The translations under genes were made by a program, and so were the position numbers. This document shows positions 20,301 to 31,133 of a stretch of DNA of 64,000 nucleotides, piece by piece. This stretch comes from Mycobacterium paraffinicum (lineage in GTDB: Bacteria; Actinomycetota; Actinomycetes; Mycobacteriales; Mycobacteriaceae). The first letter of the stretch is position 1; each line of letters starts with the position of its first letter. Under the pieces are notes generated by a model. That model was not told the DNA's origin, ran no database searches, and saw only the letters and a list, made by a program, of their open reading frames with translations. The stretch lies in assembly GCF_001907675.1 (NCBI RefSeq), contig NZ_MPNT01000009.1:136333-200332 (forward strand), given 5' to 3'.

Positions 20301-20616
20301 CCCGTGCCAGCAGCCGATGTTGCATGTCAACGGGGTCACCGAGATCCCGCGGTTCCGCATCACTCCGGACTACAACGCCAAGAAGCAGGACACCGACACG
20401 TGGCAGGACGGCGTCAACGGCGGCCTGTTGGGCATCACCGATCTGCTGCTGCGGGCCCATGTGATGTCGACCTATCTGTCGCACGACTGGGGCCGGGACT
20501 GGGGATCGCTGCGCAAGTTCGACACCATCGCCGACGCCCAGCCCGCGGAGCTCGAGCTGGGCACGGCGACCCGCAGCGGTTGGTGGTCTCCCGGGCCGAT
20601 CCGCATTAAGCCCTAG
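17389..20616 (+). CDS. embB: Arabinosyltransferase EmbB (ethambutol target)
   Basis: A 1075-aa GT-C enzyme, partner of EmbA and main ethambutol target. The catalytic loop [13 protein letters not shown] has Asp277-Asp278 (M. tuberculosis Asp299-300). Met284 corresponds to the resistance codon Met306 and is wild type. In the next helix the motif reads [14 protein letters not shown]: Pro384 stands where M. tuberculosis has Gly406, and Asp377 where it has Asn399. The protein is about 23 residues shorter than the M. tuberculosis one, with a gap near [14 protein letters not shown]. The C-terminal carbohydrate-binding region ends [16 protein letters not shown]. The ATG overlaps the embA stop (ATGA). 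Confidence 0.97.
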   Translation: MSVTAVNNREDNVTARQDVRTTRWVATIAGLIGFVLSVATPLLPVVQTTATLNWPQGGQLNSVTAPLISLTPVDVTATVPCAVVGALPPDGGVVLSTAPKKGKDAALNALFVVVNAKRVDVTDRNVVIASAPRDQVASPQCQRIEITSTKAGAFATFVGLNDSAGRPIGGGFPDPNLRPQIVGVFTDLTGPAPPGLKLSATIDTRFSTTPTTLKLTAMVLAIVSTIVALIALWRLDQLDGHRMRRLIPANWRTFTLADVTVIFGFLLWHVIGANSSDDGYILGMARVADHAGYMSNYFRWFGSPEDPFGWYYNLLALMTHVSDASLWMRLPDLIAGIVCWLLLSREVLPRLGPAVAGSKAANWAAGMVLLTAWMPFDNGLRPEPIIAVGSLITYVLIERSMRYSRLTPAALAVITAAFTLGVQPTGLIAVAALVAGGRPILRILVRRHRLVGTLPLVAPMLAAGTVILTVVFADQTLSTVLEATRIRTAIGPSQAWYTENLRYYYLILPTVDGSLSRRFGFLITALCLFTAVFIMLRRKRVPGVARGPAWRLMGVIFGTMFFLMFTPTKWVHHFGLFAAVGAAMAALTTALVSPKVLRWSRNRMAFLAAVLFILALCFATTNGWWYVSSYGVPFNSSMPKIGGISISTIFFALFVIAAVYAAWLHFADTSHGEGRLARALTAAPIPLAAGFMALVFVASMVAGIVRQYPTYSNAWDNLREFSGGCGLADDVLVEPDSNAGFMAPLPGDYGPLGALGGTNPTGFSPNGVPDRTLAESVKETSVPQPGTDYDWDAPLKLTTPGINGSTVPLPYGLNPAEVPLAGSYTTGAQRQSRLTSAWYQLPKADEGHPLVVVTAAGTIAGNSILHHHTSGQTVELEFGRPGPGGSVQPGGRLVPYDLYGEQPKVWRNLRFARSEVPADAVAVRLVAEDLSLTPDDWVAVTPPRVPELRSLQEYVGSTQPVLMDWAVGLAFPCQQPMLHVNGVTEIPRFRITPDYNAKKQDTDTWQDGVNGGLLGITDLLLRAHVMSTYLSHDWGRDWGSLRKFDTIADAQPAELELGTATRSGWWSPGPIRIKP

Positions 20617-20736
20617 GGATTTTTAAGCGCCTTTTTTGCGCAATTCGTCAGCCGCCTAATAAGTGGAGAAATTGACGATTGAGTAATTGCCGAAAAATGG
20701 TTTGATTTCGCCGCATTCGGGTTAATACCTAACCGC

Positions 20737-20752
20737 TGTGATCCAGTTCACA
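20737..20752. promoter_or_regulatory. Perfect CRP-type binding site
   Basis: TGTGA-TCCAGT-TCACA matches the TGTGA-N6-TCACA consensus of the mycobacterial cAMP receptor protein (Rv3676 type). It lies 22 bp ahead of the ATG of the secreted-protein gene at 20775, just after a GGTTA-ATACC-TAACC inverted repeat (20720-20734) that may be part of the promoter. The position close to the start would suit either a repressor or a leader-proximal site. Confidence 0.7.
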
Positions 20753-20774
20753 CGGGGGGAAACGGGTAGGGCCC

Positions 20775-21278
20775 ATGTACACGCTGAGACGTATCCGAAC
20801 ATGTGCGGCGCTGATTGCGGTGGTGACCACCGGGGCGATGACGTTCGGCGTCCAGGCCCACGCCGAAGGGGGCACCACAGTGGTGCTGGACAACTATTTG
20901 CGGCGCTGCGATTTCAGCCGCGTCGGCGTGGCCCCCAAGGTGCCGAGCCCGATGCTTGGCACCGGCTTCGCGGTGATCCGTACCGCCGGGTCGAAAGCGG
21001 TCGCCGAGGTGCACCTGTACGACGAGCCCGAGCCCGGCGCCCACTTCGACGTCGGGCTGATCCAGATGCCCCGGCCGTCGTCGAGCACGTGCGGGCCGGG
21101 TGACCCCGGCACCGCTTTCTCCGGCATGGATATCGATGCGGCGGGCACTGGTACAACGACCGTGCAAGACACCATTCGCCCCGGCACGACGGGGGTGTGG
21201 GTGATTATCGAGCGGGCCAACGCTAACTCGCAAAATCCGGCGGAGTTCTACACATCGGAGTTCGTCGCGCCGGTATAA
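20775..21278 (+). CDS. Secreted protein of unknown function
   Basis: A 167-aa protein with a Sec signal peptide (Arg-rich start, hydrophobic core ALIAVVTTGAMTFGV, cleavage near AHAEGG). The mature part is about 140 residues with two Cys (CDFSR and STCGPGD) and a beta-rich pattern ending VWVIIERANANSQNPAEFYTSEF. I do not recognise the family. It stands between embB and fadE35, where M. tuberculosis has Rv3796, to which I see no resemblance. A perfect CRP-type site sits in its promoter region. The ATG at 20775 gives a proper signal peptide. Confidence 0.75.
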   Translation: MYTLRRIRTCAALIAVVTTGAMTFGVQAHAEGGTTVVLDNYLRRCDFSRVGVAPKVPSPMLGTGFAVIRTAGSKAVAEVHLYDEPEPGAHFDVGLIQMPRPSSSTCGPGDPGTAFSGMDIDAAGTGTTTVQDTIRPGTTGVWVIIERANANSQNPAEFYTSEFVAPV

Positions 21279-21385
21279 CCACGCCTTTGGGAAAGGCAGT
21301 GCCTTAAGTCCCTATCTCGACGCCGCGGTCGAGTGCTCCGATAAAGGGGTCGCCGCGTCGCCGGCGTCGGATGAAAGGTACGGCA

Positions 21386-21844
21386 ATGGACACTTCCGCA
21401 CAGTCGACACGCTTTTTCTGCCGCGTGCTCGGTCCCTTCCTTGTCGTCGTCGATGTGACGGCGGTGGCGCGCGCCGCGGACATGCAGTCGCTGCTGTCGC
21501 AGTTCGAGGCGAATTCGATGTGGACCTTCGTGACCGGCGCCTTCATCTTGCTGCTCGGCCTGAGCATCGTCGCGGCGCACCAAAGCTGGCGCGGCGCCGC
21601 GGCGGTCACCGTTTCCCTACTCGGCTGGCTGATCGTGCTGCGCGGGTTGCTGTTGGTGGCCTTTCCCAAGTTCTTCGCCACGCTGGCCAACGACATGATC
21701 GGCGCGCAGGGCTGGTGGATCACCCTGTGCGTCGTCTTCGCCCTGGTCGGTTTGTACCTGACCTACGTCGGTTGGGTGCCGGCGCCGGAGCGCCCGACAT
21801 CGCGGGCGGCGGCGGTCAACCCGGACCTGCCGCGAGCGGCGTGA
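21386..21844 (+). CDS. Four-helix integral membrane protein, unknown
   Basis: A 152-aa protein with four hydrophobic segments (about residues 13-30, 47-65, 72-93 and 111-134) and little soluble mass. The ATG at 21386 is chosen over the in-frame ATG at 21371 because a GAAAGG element lies about 5-10 bases before it. Its stop overlaps the start of the FHA gene (GTGA), so the two are co-translated, which hints that the membrane protein could be the partner or effector of the FHA protein. No family is recognised. Confidence 0.7.
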   Translation: MDTSAQSTRFFCRVLGPFLVVVDVTAVARAADMQSLLSQFEANSMWTFVTGAFILLLGLSIVAAHQSWRGAAAVTVSLLGWLIVLRGLLLVAFPKFFATLANDMIGAQGWWITLCVVFALVGLYLTYVGWVPAPERPTSRAAAVNPDLPRAA

Positions 21845-22287
21845 GCGAGACGGGGTCGACGCCGCACCGGCCAATTCGGCGCGAAGACTCGGAGGACCGC
21901 ACCGGCGCCATCGGCAGCGCCATGCCCGCCGAGCTCGACGCGCCGGCGACCGCCGCCGACGCCGCGATCGAGGACACCTCGGCGTTGCGCCCGGGCTCGG
22001 CGTTGCTCGTCGTCAAGCGCGGCCCCAACGCCGGTTCGCGCTTCGCCCTGACCGCAGAGGTGGTGTCCGCGGGCCGGCATCCCGAGAGCGACATCTACCT
22101 CGATGACATCACCGTGAGCCGTCGGCACGCCGAATTCCGAAGCGATGGCGGCCAATTCCGCGTCGTCGACGTGGGCAGCATGAATCAGACCTACGTCAAC
22201 CGGGAGCCCGTCGATTCGGCGGTGCTGGCCAACGGCGACGTTATCCAAATCGGCCGGGTCCGTCTGGTTTTCCTGACGAGCGCGTAG
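21841..22287 (+). CDS. FHA-domain protein, GarA paralogue lacking the ETTS motif
   Basis: A 148-aa protein whose C-terminal about 95 residues are a forkhead-associated domain very close to GarA: SALLVVKRGPNAGSRF, SAGRHPESDIYLDD, VSRRHAEFR and NREPVDSAVLANGD. The phosphopeptide-binding Arg and Ser are kept. The SxNGT turn reads SMNQT. GarA is switched by PknB/PknG phosphorylation of an N-terminal ETTS motif, and that motif with its VFRADFL context is absent here. The disordered N-terminus has GSAMPAELDAPA instead. It is probably a phospho-Thr reader. GarA's role in 2-oxoglutarate control should not be transferred to it. The GTG at 21841 overlaps the upstream stop. Confidence 0.85.
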   Translation: MSETGSTPHRPIRREDSEDRTGAIGSAMPAELDAPATAADAAIEDTSALRPGSALLVVKRGPNAGSRFALTAEVVSAGRHPESDIYLDDITVSRRHAEFRSDGGQFRVVDVGSMNQTYVNREPVDSAVLANGDVIQIGRVRLVFLTSA

Positions 22288-22297
22288 CGTCTCACCC

Positions 22298-24070
22298 ATG
22301 AGCGAGTACGCCGCAGAGGCGGTAGACAGGCTGCCCTTCGCCACCGAGGAGAAGGCGCAGCGCTACCGAACCGAGAACTACCGCGGGGCCGTAGGCCTCA
22401 ACTGGTACCTCACCGACCCCACCCTGCGGTTCACCATGGCGTACTACCTGCAACCGGAGGAACTGGCCGTCGTGGAGCCGCATCTGGCACGCATGGGCGA
22501 GCTGATGGGCGGTCCGGTCGCGAGATGGGCGGAGGAGACCGATCACAACCCACCCCGGCTGGAACGCTACGACCGGTGGGGGCACGACGTGAGCCAGGTC
22601 GTCATGCCGGCGTCCTTCACCCAGTCCAAGCGCGCGGTCCTGGACGCCCAGCAGGCGCTGCGCAACGACGCCCGCGCCGCCAAAGTGAGCTCCGGGCTGG
22701 GCCTGTTCGCGTCGAACTACCTGCTCAACCAGGCCGACATCGGGATGGGATGCGCGCTGGGCACCGGCGGCGGCATGGTCTCCTCGCTGGTGGCCGCCTA
22801 TGCGCCGGCCGACGTGCGCGAGCACGTGCTGGCCAAATTCGCCTCCGGCGAGTGGGCCGGGGAGACGGCGCAGCTACTGACCGAACGCACCGGCGGCTCG
22901 GACCTGGGTGCGCTGGAGACGACGGCGACCCGCGCCGGGGATGCCTGGATCCTCAACGGGTTCAAGTGGTTTGCCTCCAACTGCGCCGGCGAGGCCTTCG
23001 TCGTACTGGCCAAGCCCGAGGGTGCGCCGGACTCGAGCCGCGGCGTCGCGAACTTCCTGGTGCTGCGCACCCGCCGCGACGGGTCCCGCAACGGGGTGCG
23101 GGTGCGCCGCCTGAAGGACAAGCTCGGCACCCGCTCGGTGGCCTCCGGCGAGGTGGAATTCGTTGACGCGGAGGCGTTTCTGCTGTCCGGGGAGCCCAGT
23201 GGTGAGGCGGGCCCGTCGGACGGCAAGGGCTTGGGCCGCATGATGGAGCTGACCAATGCCGCGCGCCTCGGCATCGCCTTGTTCGGGCTCGGCAACGCGC
23301 GCCGCGCCCTGGTCGAGTCGCTGTGCTACGCCCGCCGACGGCACGCGTTCGGCGGCGCGCTGATCGACAAGCCGCTGATGCGGCGCAAGCTCGCGGAGAT
23401 GATCGTCGACGTAGAAGCCGCGCAGGCAATGGTTTTCGACGGCACCGGCGCCACGAATCATCGCCAGCCCCGCGGCATGCGGCAACGCATCGCCGTGCCG
23501 GTCACCAAGCTCAAGGCCTGCCGGCTCGGCATCACCGCGGCGTCCGACGCGATCGAAATCCACGGCGGCAACGGCTATATCGAGACCTGGCCGGTGGCTC
23601 GACTACTGCGCGACGCGCAGGTGAACACCATCTGGGAGGGGCCGGACAACATCCTGTGTCTGGACGTGCGGCGCGGCATCGAGCAGACCCGCGCGCACGA
23701 GGCGTTGTTGGCGCGGCTGCGCGACGCGGTGTCCGTCTCGGACGACGACGACACCACGCGACTGGTCGCCGGACGCATCGAGGATCTCGACGCGGCCATC
23801 ACGGCGTGGTCCAAACTGGACCGCGACATGGCCGAGGCGCGGCTGTACCCGCTGGCTCAATTCATGGGCGACGTGTACGCCGCGGCGTTGCTCACCGAGC
23901 AGGCCGCCTGGGAACGCGAGGCCCGCGGCGGGGAGCGAAAGGCGTTGGTCGCCCGGCTATATGCGCAGCGGTACCTCGCCGATCGGGGGGCGCTGCGCGG
24001 CATCGACGCCGAGTCCGACGAGGCGCTGGAGCGGTTCGACGAACTGGTCGAGGGCGCGTTCGCCGGCTAG
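22298..24070 (+). CDS. fadE35: Acyl-CoA dehydrogenase FadE35 (AidB-like)
   Basis: A 590-aa flavoprotein of the acyl-CoA dehydrogenase superfamily. It is longer than standard enzymes and has AidB-like features: an N-terminal region with NWYLTDPTLRF, the FAD-binding LTERTGGSDLGALETTA and WFASNC segments, HGGNGYIETWPVARLLRDAQ, and the IWEGPDNILCLDVRR signature near the C-terminus. The substrate is unknown. AidB relatives bind DNA and resist alkylation damage, while the position next to mycolate genes suggests a lipid role, and the sequence does not decide. The ATG at 22298 lies 10 bp after the FHA stop. It converges on accD4. Confidence 0.85.
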   Translation: MSEYAAEAVDRLPFATEEKAQRYRTENYRGAVGLNWYLTDPTLRFTMAYYLQPEELAVVEPHLARMGELMGGPVARWAEETDHNPPRLERYDRWGHDVSQVVMPASFTQSKRAVLDAQQALRNDARAAKVSSGLGLFASNYLLNQADIGMGCALGTGGGMVSSLVAAYAPADVREHVLAKFASGEWAGETAQLLTERTGGSDLGALETTATRAGDAWILNGFKWFASNCAGEAFVVLAKPEGAPDSSRGVANFLVLRTRRDGSRNGVRVRRLKDKLGTRSVASGEVEFVDAEAFLLSGEPSGEAGPSDGKGLGRMMELTNAARLGIALFGLGNARRALVESLCYARRRHAFGGALIDKPLMRRKLAEMIVDVEAAQAMVFDGTGATNHRQPRGMRQRIAVPVTKLKACRLGITAASDAIEIHGGNGYIETWPVARLLRDAQVNTIWEGPDNILCLDVRRGIEQTRAHEALLARLRDAVSVSDDDDTTRLVAGRIEDLDAAITAWSKLDRDMAEARLYPLAQFMGDVYAAALLTEQAAWEREARGGERKALVARLYAQRYLADRGALRGIDAESDEALERFDELVEGAFAG

Positions 24071-24095
24071 CGAATTGGGGAACCTTTCCCTCGCG

Positions 24096-24149
24096 AGCAG
24101 ACGCAAATTCGCGTGATCTGCATGCCCGGAGCGCGATTTTGCGTCTGCT
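24096..24149. terminator. Inverted repeat between convergent fadE35 and accD4
   Basis: Perfect 12-bp arms AGCAGACGCAAA (24096-24107) and TTTGCGTCTGCT (24138-24149) flank a 30-base loop. The position in the 90-bp spacer of two convergent genes suits a bidirectional terminator. Arms of this sequence are, as I recall, common in mycobacterial intergenic DNA, so this may be a dispersed repeat serving as terminator. Confidence 0.6.
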
Positions 24150-24160
24150 GGCCGAAGATA

Positions 24161-25732
24161 CTAAACCGGGATCAGCCCGTGCTTTCGTGCCGTGCGGAAC
24201 CATAACTGCTTGTCCCGCAACAACTTCATGGACTTACGCAGCAGCAGCCGGGTGTCGTGCGGGTCGATGACCGCGTCGATGAAGCCGCGCTCTGCGGCCG
24301 TCCACGGGATGGCCATGTTGAGGTTGTAGCCCTCGATGAAGTCCTTCTTGATCTGCTGCGCCTCGGGCGTGGTCGGGTCGGGGAACCGCTTCATCAGCAG
24401 CTGTGCGGCGCCCTCGGCGCCGATCACCGCGATGCGCGCGGTCGGCCACGCGAAGTTGAAGTCGGCGGTCAGCTGCCGGGAGCCCATCACGGCGTACGCG
24501 CCGCCGTAGGACTTACGCACGGTGATGGTCACCTTCGGCACGTCGGCCTCCACGACGGAGTAGAGGAACCGCCCGCCGCGCTTGATGATGCCCCGCTTCT
24601 CCTCCTCGGCGCCCGGCAGGAACCCGGGGGTGTCCACCACGAAGACCAGCGGGATATTGAACGCGTCGCAGAACCGGATGAACCGCGCCGCCTTGTCGGA
24701 GGCCTCGTTGTCAATCGACCCGGACAGGTACATGGGCTGGTTGGCGATCACGCCCACGGGGTGCCCGTCGACGCGGGCGTATCCGGTGATGATGGCCGGG
24801 CCGTGCTGCGCGGCGACCTCGAGGAAGTCGCCGTCGTCGAAGATCCGCAGCAGGATCTCGTGCATGTCGTAGGCCATGTTGTCGGAGTCCGGCACGATCG
24901 AGTCGAGCTCCAGATCGGTCGGCGTGACCTCCGGTTCCAGCCCGGGGTTGACGATCGGCGGCTTGTCGAAGCAGTTCGAGGGCAGGAACGACAGGAAGTC
25001 CCGCACGTACTGGAACGCCTCTGCCTCGGAATCCACCACCTGATGAATGTTGCCGTAGCGGGCCTGCGCATCGGAGCCGCCGAGCTCGTCGAGGGTGACC
25101 TCCTCGCCGGTGACCTCGCGGATGACGTCGGGACCGGTCACGAAGAAGTAGCCCTGGTCGCGCACCGAGACCAGCAGGTCGTCCTGGATCGGCGAATACA
25201 CCGCTCCCCCAGCGCACTTGCCGAAGATGAGCGAGATCTGCGGTACCAGTCCCGACAGCGCCTCGTGGCGGCGGCCCAGCTCGGCGTACCAGGCCAGCGA
25301 GGTGACGGCGTCCTGGATGCGCGCTCCGCCGGAGTCCTGGATGCCGATGATCGGGCAGCCGATCATCGCGCACCACTCCATCAGCCGGGCGACCTTGCGG
25401 CCGAACATCTCGCCGACCGTGCCCTGGAACACGGTCTGGTCGTGCGAGAACACCCCGACCGGCCGGCCGTCGATCATCGCGTGCCCGGTGACACACCCGT
25501 CGCCGTAGAGCGCGTTCGGGTCGTTCGGTGTCTTGGCCAGCGCCCCGACCTCGAGGAAGGTGCCCGGGTCGACCAGTGCGTGGATGCGGGCCCGGGCACT
25601 GGGAATGCCCTTCTTGTCGCGCTTGGCGACGGCCTTCTCACCGCCGGGCTCCTTGGCCAGCTCCATCCGAACGTGCAGCTCGGCCAGCTTTTCGGCTGTC
25701 GTGTGAGCGCGAGAAGGCTCCGCACCGGTCAC
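24161..25732 (-). CDS. accD4: Acyl-CoA carboxylase carboxyltransferase beta subunit AccD4
   Basis: This 523-aa carboxyltransferase carboxylates the long acyl-CoA that Pks13 uses as extender in mycolic acid condensation, in a complex with the biotinylated AccA3 subunit. The two crotonase-like halves are present: the first with [14 protein letters not shown] ([15 protein letters not shown]) and [12 protein letters not shown] oxyanion loops, the second with [10 protein letters not shown] and [14 protein letters not shown]. Length is normal. The GTG start at 25732 shares a base with the pks13 stop (TAGTG), so the two are coupled in the fadD32-pks13-accD4 operon. Confidence 0.96.
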   Translation of the reverse strand: MTGAEPSRAHTTAEKLAELHVRMELAKEPGGEKAVAKRDKKGIPSARARIHALVDPGTFLEVGALAKTPNDPNALYGDGCVTGHAMIDGRPVGVFSHDQTVFQGTVGEMFGRKVARLMEWCAMIGCPIIGIQDSGGARIQDAVTSLAWYAELGRRHEALSGLVPQISLIFGKCAGGAVYSPIQDDLLVSVRDQGYFFVTGPDVIREVTGEEVTLDELGGSDAQARYGNIHQVVDSEAEAFQYVRDFLSFLPSNCFDKPPIVNPGLEPEVTPTDLELDSIVPDSDNMAYDMHEILLRIFDDGDFLEVAAQHGPAIITGYARVDGHPVGVIANQPMYLSGSIDNEASDKAARFIRFCDAFNIPLVFVVDTPGFLPGAEEEKRGIIKRGGRFLYSVVEADVPKVTITVRKSYGGAYAVMGSRQLTADFNFAWPTARIAVIGAEGAAQLLMKRFPDPTTPEAQQIKKDFIEGYNLNMAIPWTAAERGFIDAVIDPHDTRLLLRKSMKLLRDKQLWFRTARKHGLIPV

Positions 25733-28700
25733 TAGTTGCCCACCTCACTCTTCCGGCGGCGCCCCGCCTCGATGTTCTCCAGCGCCTCGGTCATGTGCGC
25801 GCCGACCTTGGCGATGATCGGCTCGTCGATCGCCTGGATGTGCTCCCCGCCGATCGGCACGACCTCGAGCTCGGACACGTACTCGCCCCAGCCGCCATCC
25901 GGTTGCCGAATGGCATACCGCGGCTCGAACTCGATGACGTCGTCATGGTAGCGATCGGCCATGTAGAGCGTGACGTGGCCGTCGTACGGCTCGATCTGGA
26001 CCGTCTCCAAGGCGCGGTTGTCCAGGTATGACGTCCGCTGGTGCTCGATGATCCCGCCCGGCACCTGCACGCCGCTCTGCTGGACGATCTCCAGCACGAA
26101 CTTGACCTGACCCTCGTCGTCGAGCTCCTCGAGCTGCTCGTAGGGGATTGCGGGAATCTCGACGTTGAAGGTGCGTTCGGCGAATCTCGCGTACCGGTCC
26201 CAGCGCTTGCGGGTCTCTTCCTTGGTCTGCGGGATCTCCTCACCGGCCCGCACCGTGTCGATCATGCCGACGAACGCCACGTTGGCGCCCATCCGCTTGA
26301 GCCCGATCGCACAGGCGTAGGCCAACGCGCCACCCAGCGACCAGCCAACCAGGATGAACGGCTTGTCTCCGTTGATCTCCAGCAGTTTGGGCACGTATTG
26401 GGCGGCCCGTTCCTGCACGGTGCCCTCGACGCGCTCAAGCCCATACATCGGGGTGTCCGGCGGTAGCCGATTGAGCAGCGGCTCGTAGACCACCGTCGAA
26501 CCGCCGGCCGGGTGGAAAACGAAAACCGGTATCTGCGAATCGTTTTGCGGCGGCCGGATGGTGCGGACGAATCCGTCGAGTTCGCCGGCCTCGAGGTATC
26601 CCCGCACCTTCTCGGCCAGCGCCTCGATGTTCTCCGACGTCAGCACGTCCTCGGCGGTGATCGGCCCTTCGGCCCGCTCCGAGAGGCGCTGGGCCATCTT
26701 CTCGGCCTGCGCGTCGTCCAGCTTGGGCAGCGGGTTGAAGATGCCGCCCGGGGACTTGCCGGTGACGATCGCCCACGTCGCGAACGTGACCCGTTCGGCG
26801 GCGTCGCGCGGCGGCACGTCGGAGTTGAGCGCCTTGGTGACCGCCTCCTGGTTGAGCGCTTGGGCAGCGCCGGCCAGGTTGGGCTGCCCGCCGTTGGCCT
26901 TCGGCCCGGATGGGTCGGTGGGCGGCGGCGGGATCGGGATGTCGGACGCCGGAGGGGCCCCCTGGGTCTCCGGCTCCGCTTGCGGGTCGGGCGCGGGCGC
27001 CGCGATCGTGGCGGGTGAGGCGCCGCTGATCAACTCCGCCTGAGCCTTGGCGATGTCCTCGGCCGAGTGCGTCTGCTGGTACTCGTGCAGCTGCTCGACC
27101 TCGTCACGGTGCTCGACCGCGTACTTGATCAGCTCCTCGATGTTGTAGAGGTTGGCGTCCCGAACGGCCGTCAATTGGATTGGCGGCAGGTCGAAGTCGT
27201 ACTCGACGCGGTTCTTGATCCGCACCGCCATCAGCGAGTCCAGGCCCAGCTCGATCAGCGGCACCTCCCACGGCAGGTCCTCGGGCTCGTAACCCATGGC
27301 GGAGCCGACAATCAGCCCCAGGCGCTCCGCGACCGTTTCGCCCGAGTCGGGCGACCACTTGCCCATGCTGGCCGAGAAGTACCGGTTGGTCAGGCTGTCC
27401 GTCAGCGTTTCGGCGTCCGGCTCGTCGGCTGGCGCCTCGGGCGCGGCAGCCGCCCCGTTGGACGCAGCCGTGATCGCCGCGCCCGCGCCGACCGCCGCCG
27501 GCAAGGCGACGCCGCCCTCACCGGCCCGGGTCACCAGCGCGTCGTACACCAGCGTGAAGGACTCGTCGATGCGGGCGTGCACCTGCACCGAGGCGCCGCC
27601 CGGGTGCCGGGTCAGCGTCGTCACCAGCCGGGCGCCCTCGCCGGGGACCGCACGCTGCTCGGCGGCCGCCAGCTGCGCGTCCGGAAGGACCTCGGCCGCA
27701 GCGGCTTTCACCAACGCGGGCAGGTCAGTCAGGCCCCGGGGGTTGTACTCCCAGACGTGGCGGCCGTCCGGCAGCGCGACGTGGTTGCCCGGCATGAGCA
27801 CCGAGCTGCTGCCGTGCGAGAAGTGCACGTCCAGCCAGTGCTCCTTGCGCTTGAACCGGGTCGGCGGGATGTTCGCGTAATCCTGCGGTCCGGAAGCGCG
27901 CGTGAACAGCGTCCAGATGTCCAGGGCGTGGCCGTGGACGTAGAGCTGCGCCATGGTCGAGATCATCGACTCGACCTCGTCCTGCTTGCGGGCCAGCGTC
28001 GGGATCAGCTGCGCGTCGTGCAGCCCGGCGGCGGCCGTGGTCAGGCCCACCTGCATCAGCGCCACCGGGTTGGGCGCCAGCTCAAGGAAGGTGGTGTGTC
28101 CGCTGTCGACGGCGTTGCGGACGCCGTGGGTGAAGTAGACGCTGTGGCGCAGGCCCTTCTTCCAGTAGTCGACGTCGTGGATCGGCTCGCCGCCGGGCTT
28201 GATGTAGCTGCCCTCGTGCACGGTCGAGTAGATCCCGACCGTCGGGCTCAGCGGCTTGATGCCCTGCAGCTCCGCGGCGAGCTCGCCCAGCAGCGGGTCC
28301 ATCTGCTGGGTGTGGCTGGCGCCCTTGGTCTGGAACTTGCGGGCGAACTTGCCCTCGGATTCCGCGCGGGCGATGATCGCGTCCACCTGATCCGGCGGGC
28401 CGCCGATGACGGTCTGGGTGGGCGCCGCGTACACGCACACCTCCAGGTCCGGGAAGTCGGAGAACACCGTCTTGATCTCGTCGGCGGAGTATTCGACCAG
28501 CGCCATCAGGCGGATGTACTCGCCGAACAGCATCGCCTCGCCCTCACCCATCAGATGCGAGCGGGAGCAGATGGTTCGGGTGGCATCGCGCAGCGACAGC
28601 CCGCCGGCGAAGTACGCCGAGGCGGCCTCGCCCAGCGACTGGCCGACCACCGCGGCGGGCTTGGCGCCGTGATGCTTGAGCAGCTCACCGAGCGCGATCT

Positions 28701-31122
28701 GGATCGCGAAGATGGTGACCTGCGTGGTCTCGATGCCGTAGTCCTGCGAGTCGTCGAGGATCAGCTCGAGCACCGAGTAACCCAGCTCGTCCTGGACGAG
28801 CGCGTCGACCTTCTCGATCCACTCGGCGAAGACCTCGTTGCGAAGGTAGAGGCTCTTGCCCATCTTGCGGTGCTGCGCGCCGAACCCGGCCAGCACCCAG
28901 ACCGGGCCGTTGGTCACCGGCCCGTCGACGCTGAACACGCCCGGCCGCTGCTTGCCGTCGGCGACCGCGCGCAGACCCTTGATGGCCTCCTCGTGGTCGT
29001 GGGCCAGCACCACCGCGCGGGAGCGGCCGTGGTTGCGCCGCGACAACGCGCGCCCGATCGATTCCAGGGACGACGCCTGCCCCTCGGGGCTTTCCATCCA
29101 GTCCGCCAGCTCGGCGGCCGCGGCCTTCTTGCGCGAGGTCAAGAACGCCGATACGGCGAGCGGGATCAGGGGCTTGGTTGGCTCCGCGTCCTCCTGCGCC
29201 GCAAGCTCTTCCAGCGCGATCTCCTTGAGCCGCAGCGCCTCGTCGGTGACGCCCGGCAGCTCGTACTCTTCCTCCTCGGGCGCCTCGACATCCGGGATGA
29301 TGTTGCCGAAGTCGTCGAACCGCAGCGCGTGGCTTTCCATGGTGGGGGCCTCGGCGGGTTCGGCGGCCGCCTCGCCGGCGGTATTCACCTCGGGCTCGGC
29401 CTCGCGCTCGATGACGTCGCGGGGCAAGACCTCACGCACCACCAGGTGCGCGTTGGCGCCGCCGAAGCCGAAGCTGGACACCCCGGCCAGGGCGTAGCCG
29501 CCGTAGCGGGGCCAGTCGGTGGCCTGGTCGACCACCTTCAGGCGCATCGCGTCGAAGTCGATGTAGGGGCTCGGGCCGGCGAAGTTGATCGACGGCGGCA
29601 GCTTGTCGTGCTGCAGCGCCAGCACCACCTTGGCCATGCTGGCCGCGCCGGCCGCCGACTCCAGGTGTCCCACATTGGTTTTCACCGCGCCAAGCAGCGC
29701 CGGGCGGTCGGCCGGGCGGCCCCGGCCGACGACGCGGCCGAGCGCCTCGGCCTCGATCGGGTCGCCGAGGACGGTGCCGGTGCCGTGCGCCTCGATGTAG
29801 TCGACGTTGCGGGGATCGATGCCGGCGTCCTTGTACGCCCGGCGCAGCACGTCGGCCTGCGCGTCCTGGTTGGGGGCGATCAGTCCGTTGGAGCGGCCGT
29901 CGTGGTTGACCGCGCTGCCCGCGATCACCGCGAGGATCTGGTCGCCGTCGCGGCGGGCGTCGTCGACCCGCTTGAGCACCAGCATGCCGCCGCCCTCTGA
30001 GCGGGTGTAGCCGTCGGCGTCGGAGGAGAACGACTTGATCCGGCCGTCGGGCGAGAGCACCTGGCCGATCTCGTCGAAACCGAGCGTCACCACGGGCGTG
30101 ATCAGCGCGTTGACGCCACCGGCGACGGCCACGTCGGCCTCGCCGTTGCGCAGGCCCTGCACAGCCTGATGGATCGCGACCAGCGAGCTCGAGCACGCGG
30201 TGTCGACGGCGACCGACGGGCCGCGGAAATCGTAGAAATAGGAGACCCGGTTGGCGATGATCGACGTCGCGGTGCCGGTGATCGCGTAGGGATGCGCGAC
30301 GGTCGGGTCGGACACCGCCAGGAAGCTGTAGTCGTTGTTGGAGACGCCGACGTAGACGCCGACGGACCCGCCGCGCAGGCTCGACGCCGGGATGCGGGCG
30401 TGCTCGAGCGCCTCCCAGGTCAGCTCCAACGCCATCCGCTGCTGCGGGTCGATGTTGTCGGCCTCGGTCTTGGCCACCGCGAAGAACTCGGAGTCGAACC
30501 CCTTGATGTCTTTGAGGTAGCCGCCGCGGGTGCGGGCCTTCGCCATCCGCTCGGCCAGCCGCGGCTCCTCCAGGAACTCCTCCCAGCGGCCCTCGGGCAG
30601 GTCGGTGATGGCGTCGCGGCCCTCCATCAGCGCTTGCCAGGTCTCGTCGGGGCTGTTCATGTCCCCGGGCAACCGGGTCGACAGGCCCACGATCGCGATA
30701 TCGACACGCTCGGCCGGGCCGTTGCGCGTCCAGTCGGAAACGTCGTCCCCGGAGGTGTCGAGTTCCGGCTCGCCCTCGATGATCCGCGTTGCCAGCGACT
30801 CGATGGTCGGGTGCTGGAAGGCCACCGCGACCGACAGGGTGACACCCGTCATGTCTTCGATGTCGGCGGCCATCGCGACGGCGTCGCGCGACGACAAGCC
30901 GAGCTCCACCATCGGCACCGACTCGTCGACGTCGTCCGGCGACTTGCCGACGGCCCGGCCCACCCAGTTGCGCAGCCACTCGCGCAGCTCGGGGACCGTC
31001 ATTTTGCGCCGCTCCTCCTCATCGCTCCGCTCTGCATCGTCGCCGGCGCGCATATCGGTCTTCTTGGCGGGCAGATTCTCCTGCTGGTCCTGGGGGTCCT
31101 GGGGGTCGTCTAATTCAGCCAT
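25732..31122 (-). CDS. pks13: Polyketide synthase Pks13 (mycolic acid condensase)
   Basis: A 1796-aa type I synthase that condenses the meromycoloyl chain with the carboxylated alpha chain. Domains in order: N-terminal ACP with phosphopantetheine Ser78 (ELGLSSRDA), KS with Cys310 (DTACSSS), AT with Ser829 (GQSLGEAAS), C-terminal ACP with Ser1296 (GLDSLMAV) and thioesterase with Ser1595 (GWSLGGA), which transfers the product to trehalose. It is about 60 residues longer than the M. tuberculosis enzyme. The extra length includes about 23 residues of acidic, DPQDPQ-type sequence before the first ACP, with the remainder in low-complexity linkers. It starts 11 bp after fadD32, with an AGGA element before the ATG. 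Confidence 0.98.
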   Translation of the reverse strand: MAELDDPQDPQDQQENLPAKKTDMRAGDDAERSDEEERRKMTVPELREWLRNWVGRAVGKSPDDVDESVPMVELGLSSRDAVAMAADIEDMTGVTLSVAVAFQHPTIESLATRIIEGEPELDTSGDDVSDWTRNGPAERVDIAIVGLSTRLPGDMNSPDETWQALMEGRDAITDLPEGRWEEFLEEPRLAERMAKARTRGGYLKDIKGFDSEFFAVAKTEADNIDPQQRMALELTWEALEHARIPASSLRGGSVGVYVGVSNNDYSFLAVSDPTVAHPYAITGTATSIIANRVSYFYDFRGPSVAVDTACSSSLVAIHQAVQGLRNGEADVAVAGGVNALITPVVTLGFDEIGQVLSPDGRIKSFSSDADGYTRSEGGGMLVLKRVDDARRDGDQILAVIAGSAVNHDGRSNGLIAPNQDAQADVLRRAYKDAGIDPRNVDYIEAHGTGTVLGDPIEAEALGRVVGRGRPADRPALLGAVKTNVGHLESAAGAASMAKVVLALQHDKLPPSINFAGPSPYIDFDAMRLKVVDQATDWPRYGGYALAGVSSFGFGGANAHLVVREVLPRDVIEREAEPEVNTAGEAAAEPAEAPTMESHALRFDDFGNIIPDVEAPEEEEYELPGVTDEALRLKEIALEELAAQEDAEPTKPLIPLAVSAFLTSRKKAAAAELADWMESPEGQASSLESIGRALSRRNHGRSRAVVLAHDHEEAIKGLRAVADGKQRPGVFSVDGPVTNGPVWVLAGFGAQHRKMGKSLYLRNEVFAEWIEKVDALVQDELGYSVLELILDDSQDYGIETTQVTIFAIQIALGELLKHHGAKPAAVVGQSLGEAASAYFAGGLSLRDATRTICSRSHLMGEGEAMLFGEYIRLMALVEYSADEIKTVFSDFPDLEVCVYAAPTQTVIGGPPDQVDAIIARAESEGKFARKFQTKGASHTQQMDPLLGELAAELQGIKPLSPTVGIYSTVHEGSYIKPGGEPIHDVDYWKKGLRHSVYFTHGVRNAVDSGHTTFLELAPNPVALMQVGLTTAAAGLHDAQLIPTLARKQDEVESMISTMAQLYVHGHALDIWTLFTRASGPQDYANIPPTRFKRKEHWLDVHFSHGSSSVLMPGNHVALPDGRHVWEYNPRGLTDLPALVKAAAAEVLPDAQLAAAEQRAVPGEGARLVTTLTRHPGGASVQVHARIDESFTLVYDALVTRAGEGGVALPAAVGAGAAITAASNGAAAAPEAPADEPDAETLTDSLTNRYFSASMGKWSPDSGETVAERLGLIVGSAMGYEPEDLPWEVPLIELGLDSLMAVRIKNRVEYDFDLPPIQLTAVRDANLYNIEELIKYAVEHRDEVEQLHEYQQTHSAEDIAKAQAELISGASPATIAAPAPDPQAEPETQGAPPASDIPIPPPPTDPSGPKANGGQPNLAGAAQALNQEAVTKALNSDVPPRDAAERVTFATWAIVTGKSPGGIFNPLPKLDDAQAEKMAQRLSERAEGPITAEDVLTSENIEALAEKVRGYLEAGELDGFVRTIRPPQNDSQIPVFVFHPAGGSTVVYEPLLNRLPPDTPMYGLERVEGTVQERAAQYVPKLLEINGDKPFILVGWSLGGALAYACAIGLKRMGANVAFVGMIDTVRAGEEIPQTKEETRKRWDRYARFAERTFNVEIPAIPYEQLEELDDEGQVKFVLEIVQQSGVQVPGGIIEHQRTSYLDNRALETVQIEPYDGHVTLYMADRYHDDVIEFEPRYAIRQPDGGWGEYVSELEVVPIGGEHIQAIDEPIIAKVGAHMTEALENIEAGRRRKSEVGN

Positions 31123-31133
31123 GGTTCCTGGGT

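Noticed and set aside
27067..30000. A 977-codon plus-strand open frame inside pks13
   Set aside because: It is antisense to a recognised gene with all catalytic motifs in order. Long antisense frames are expected at this GC content, and it shows no domain.
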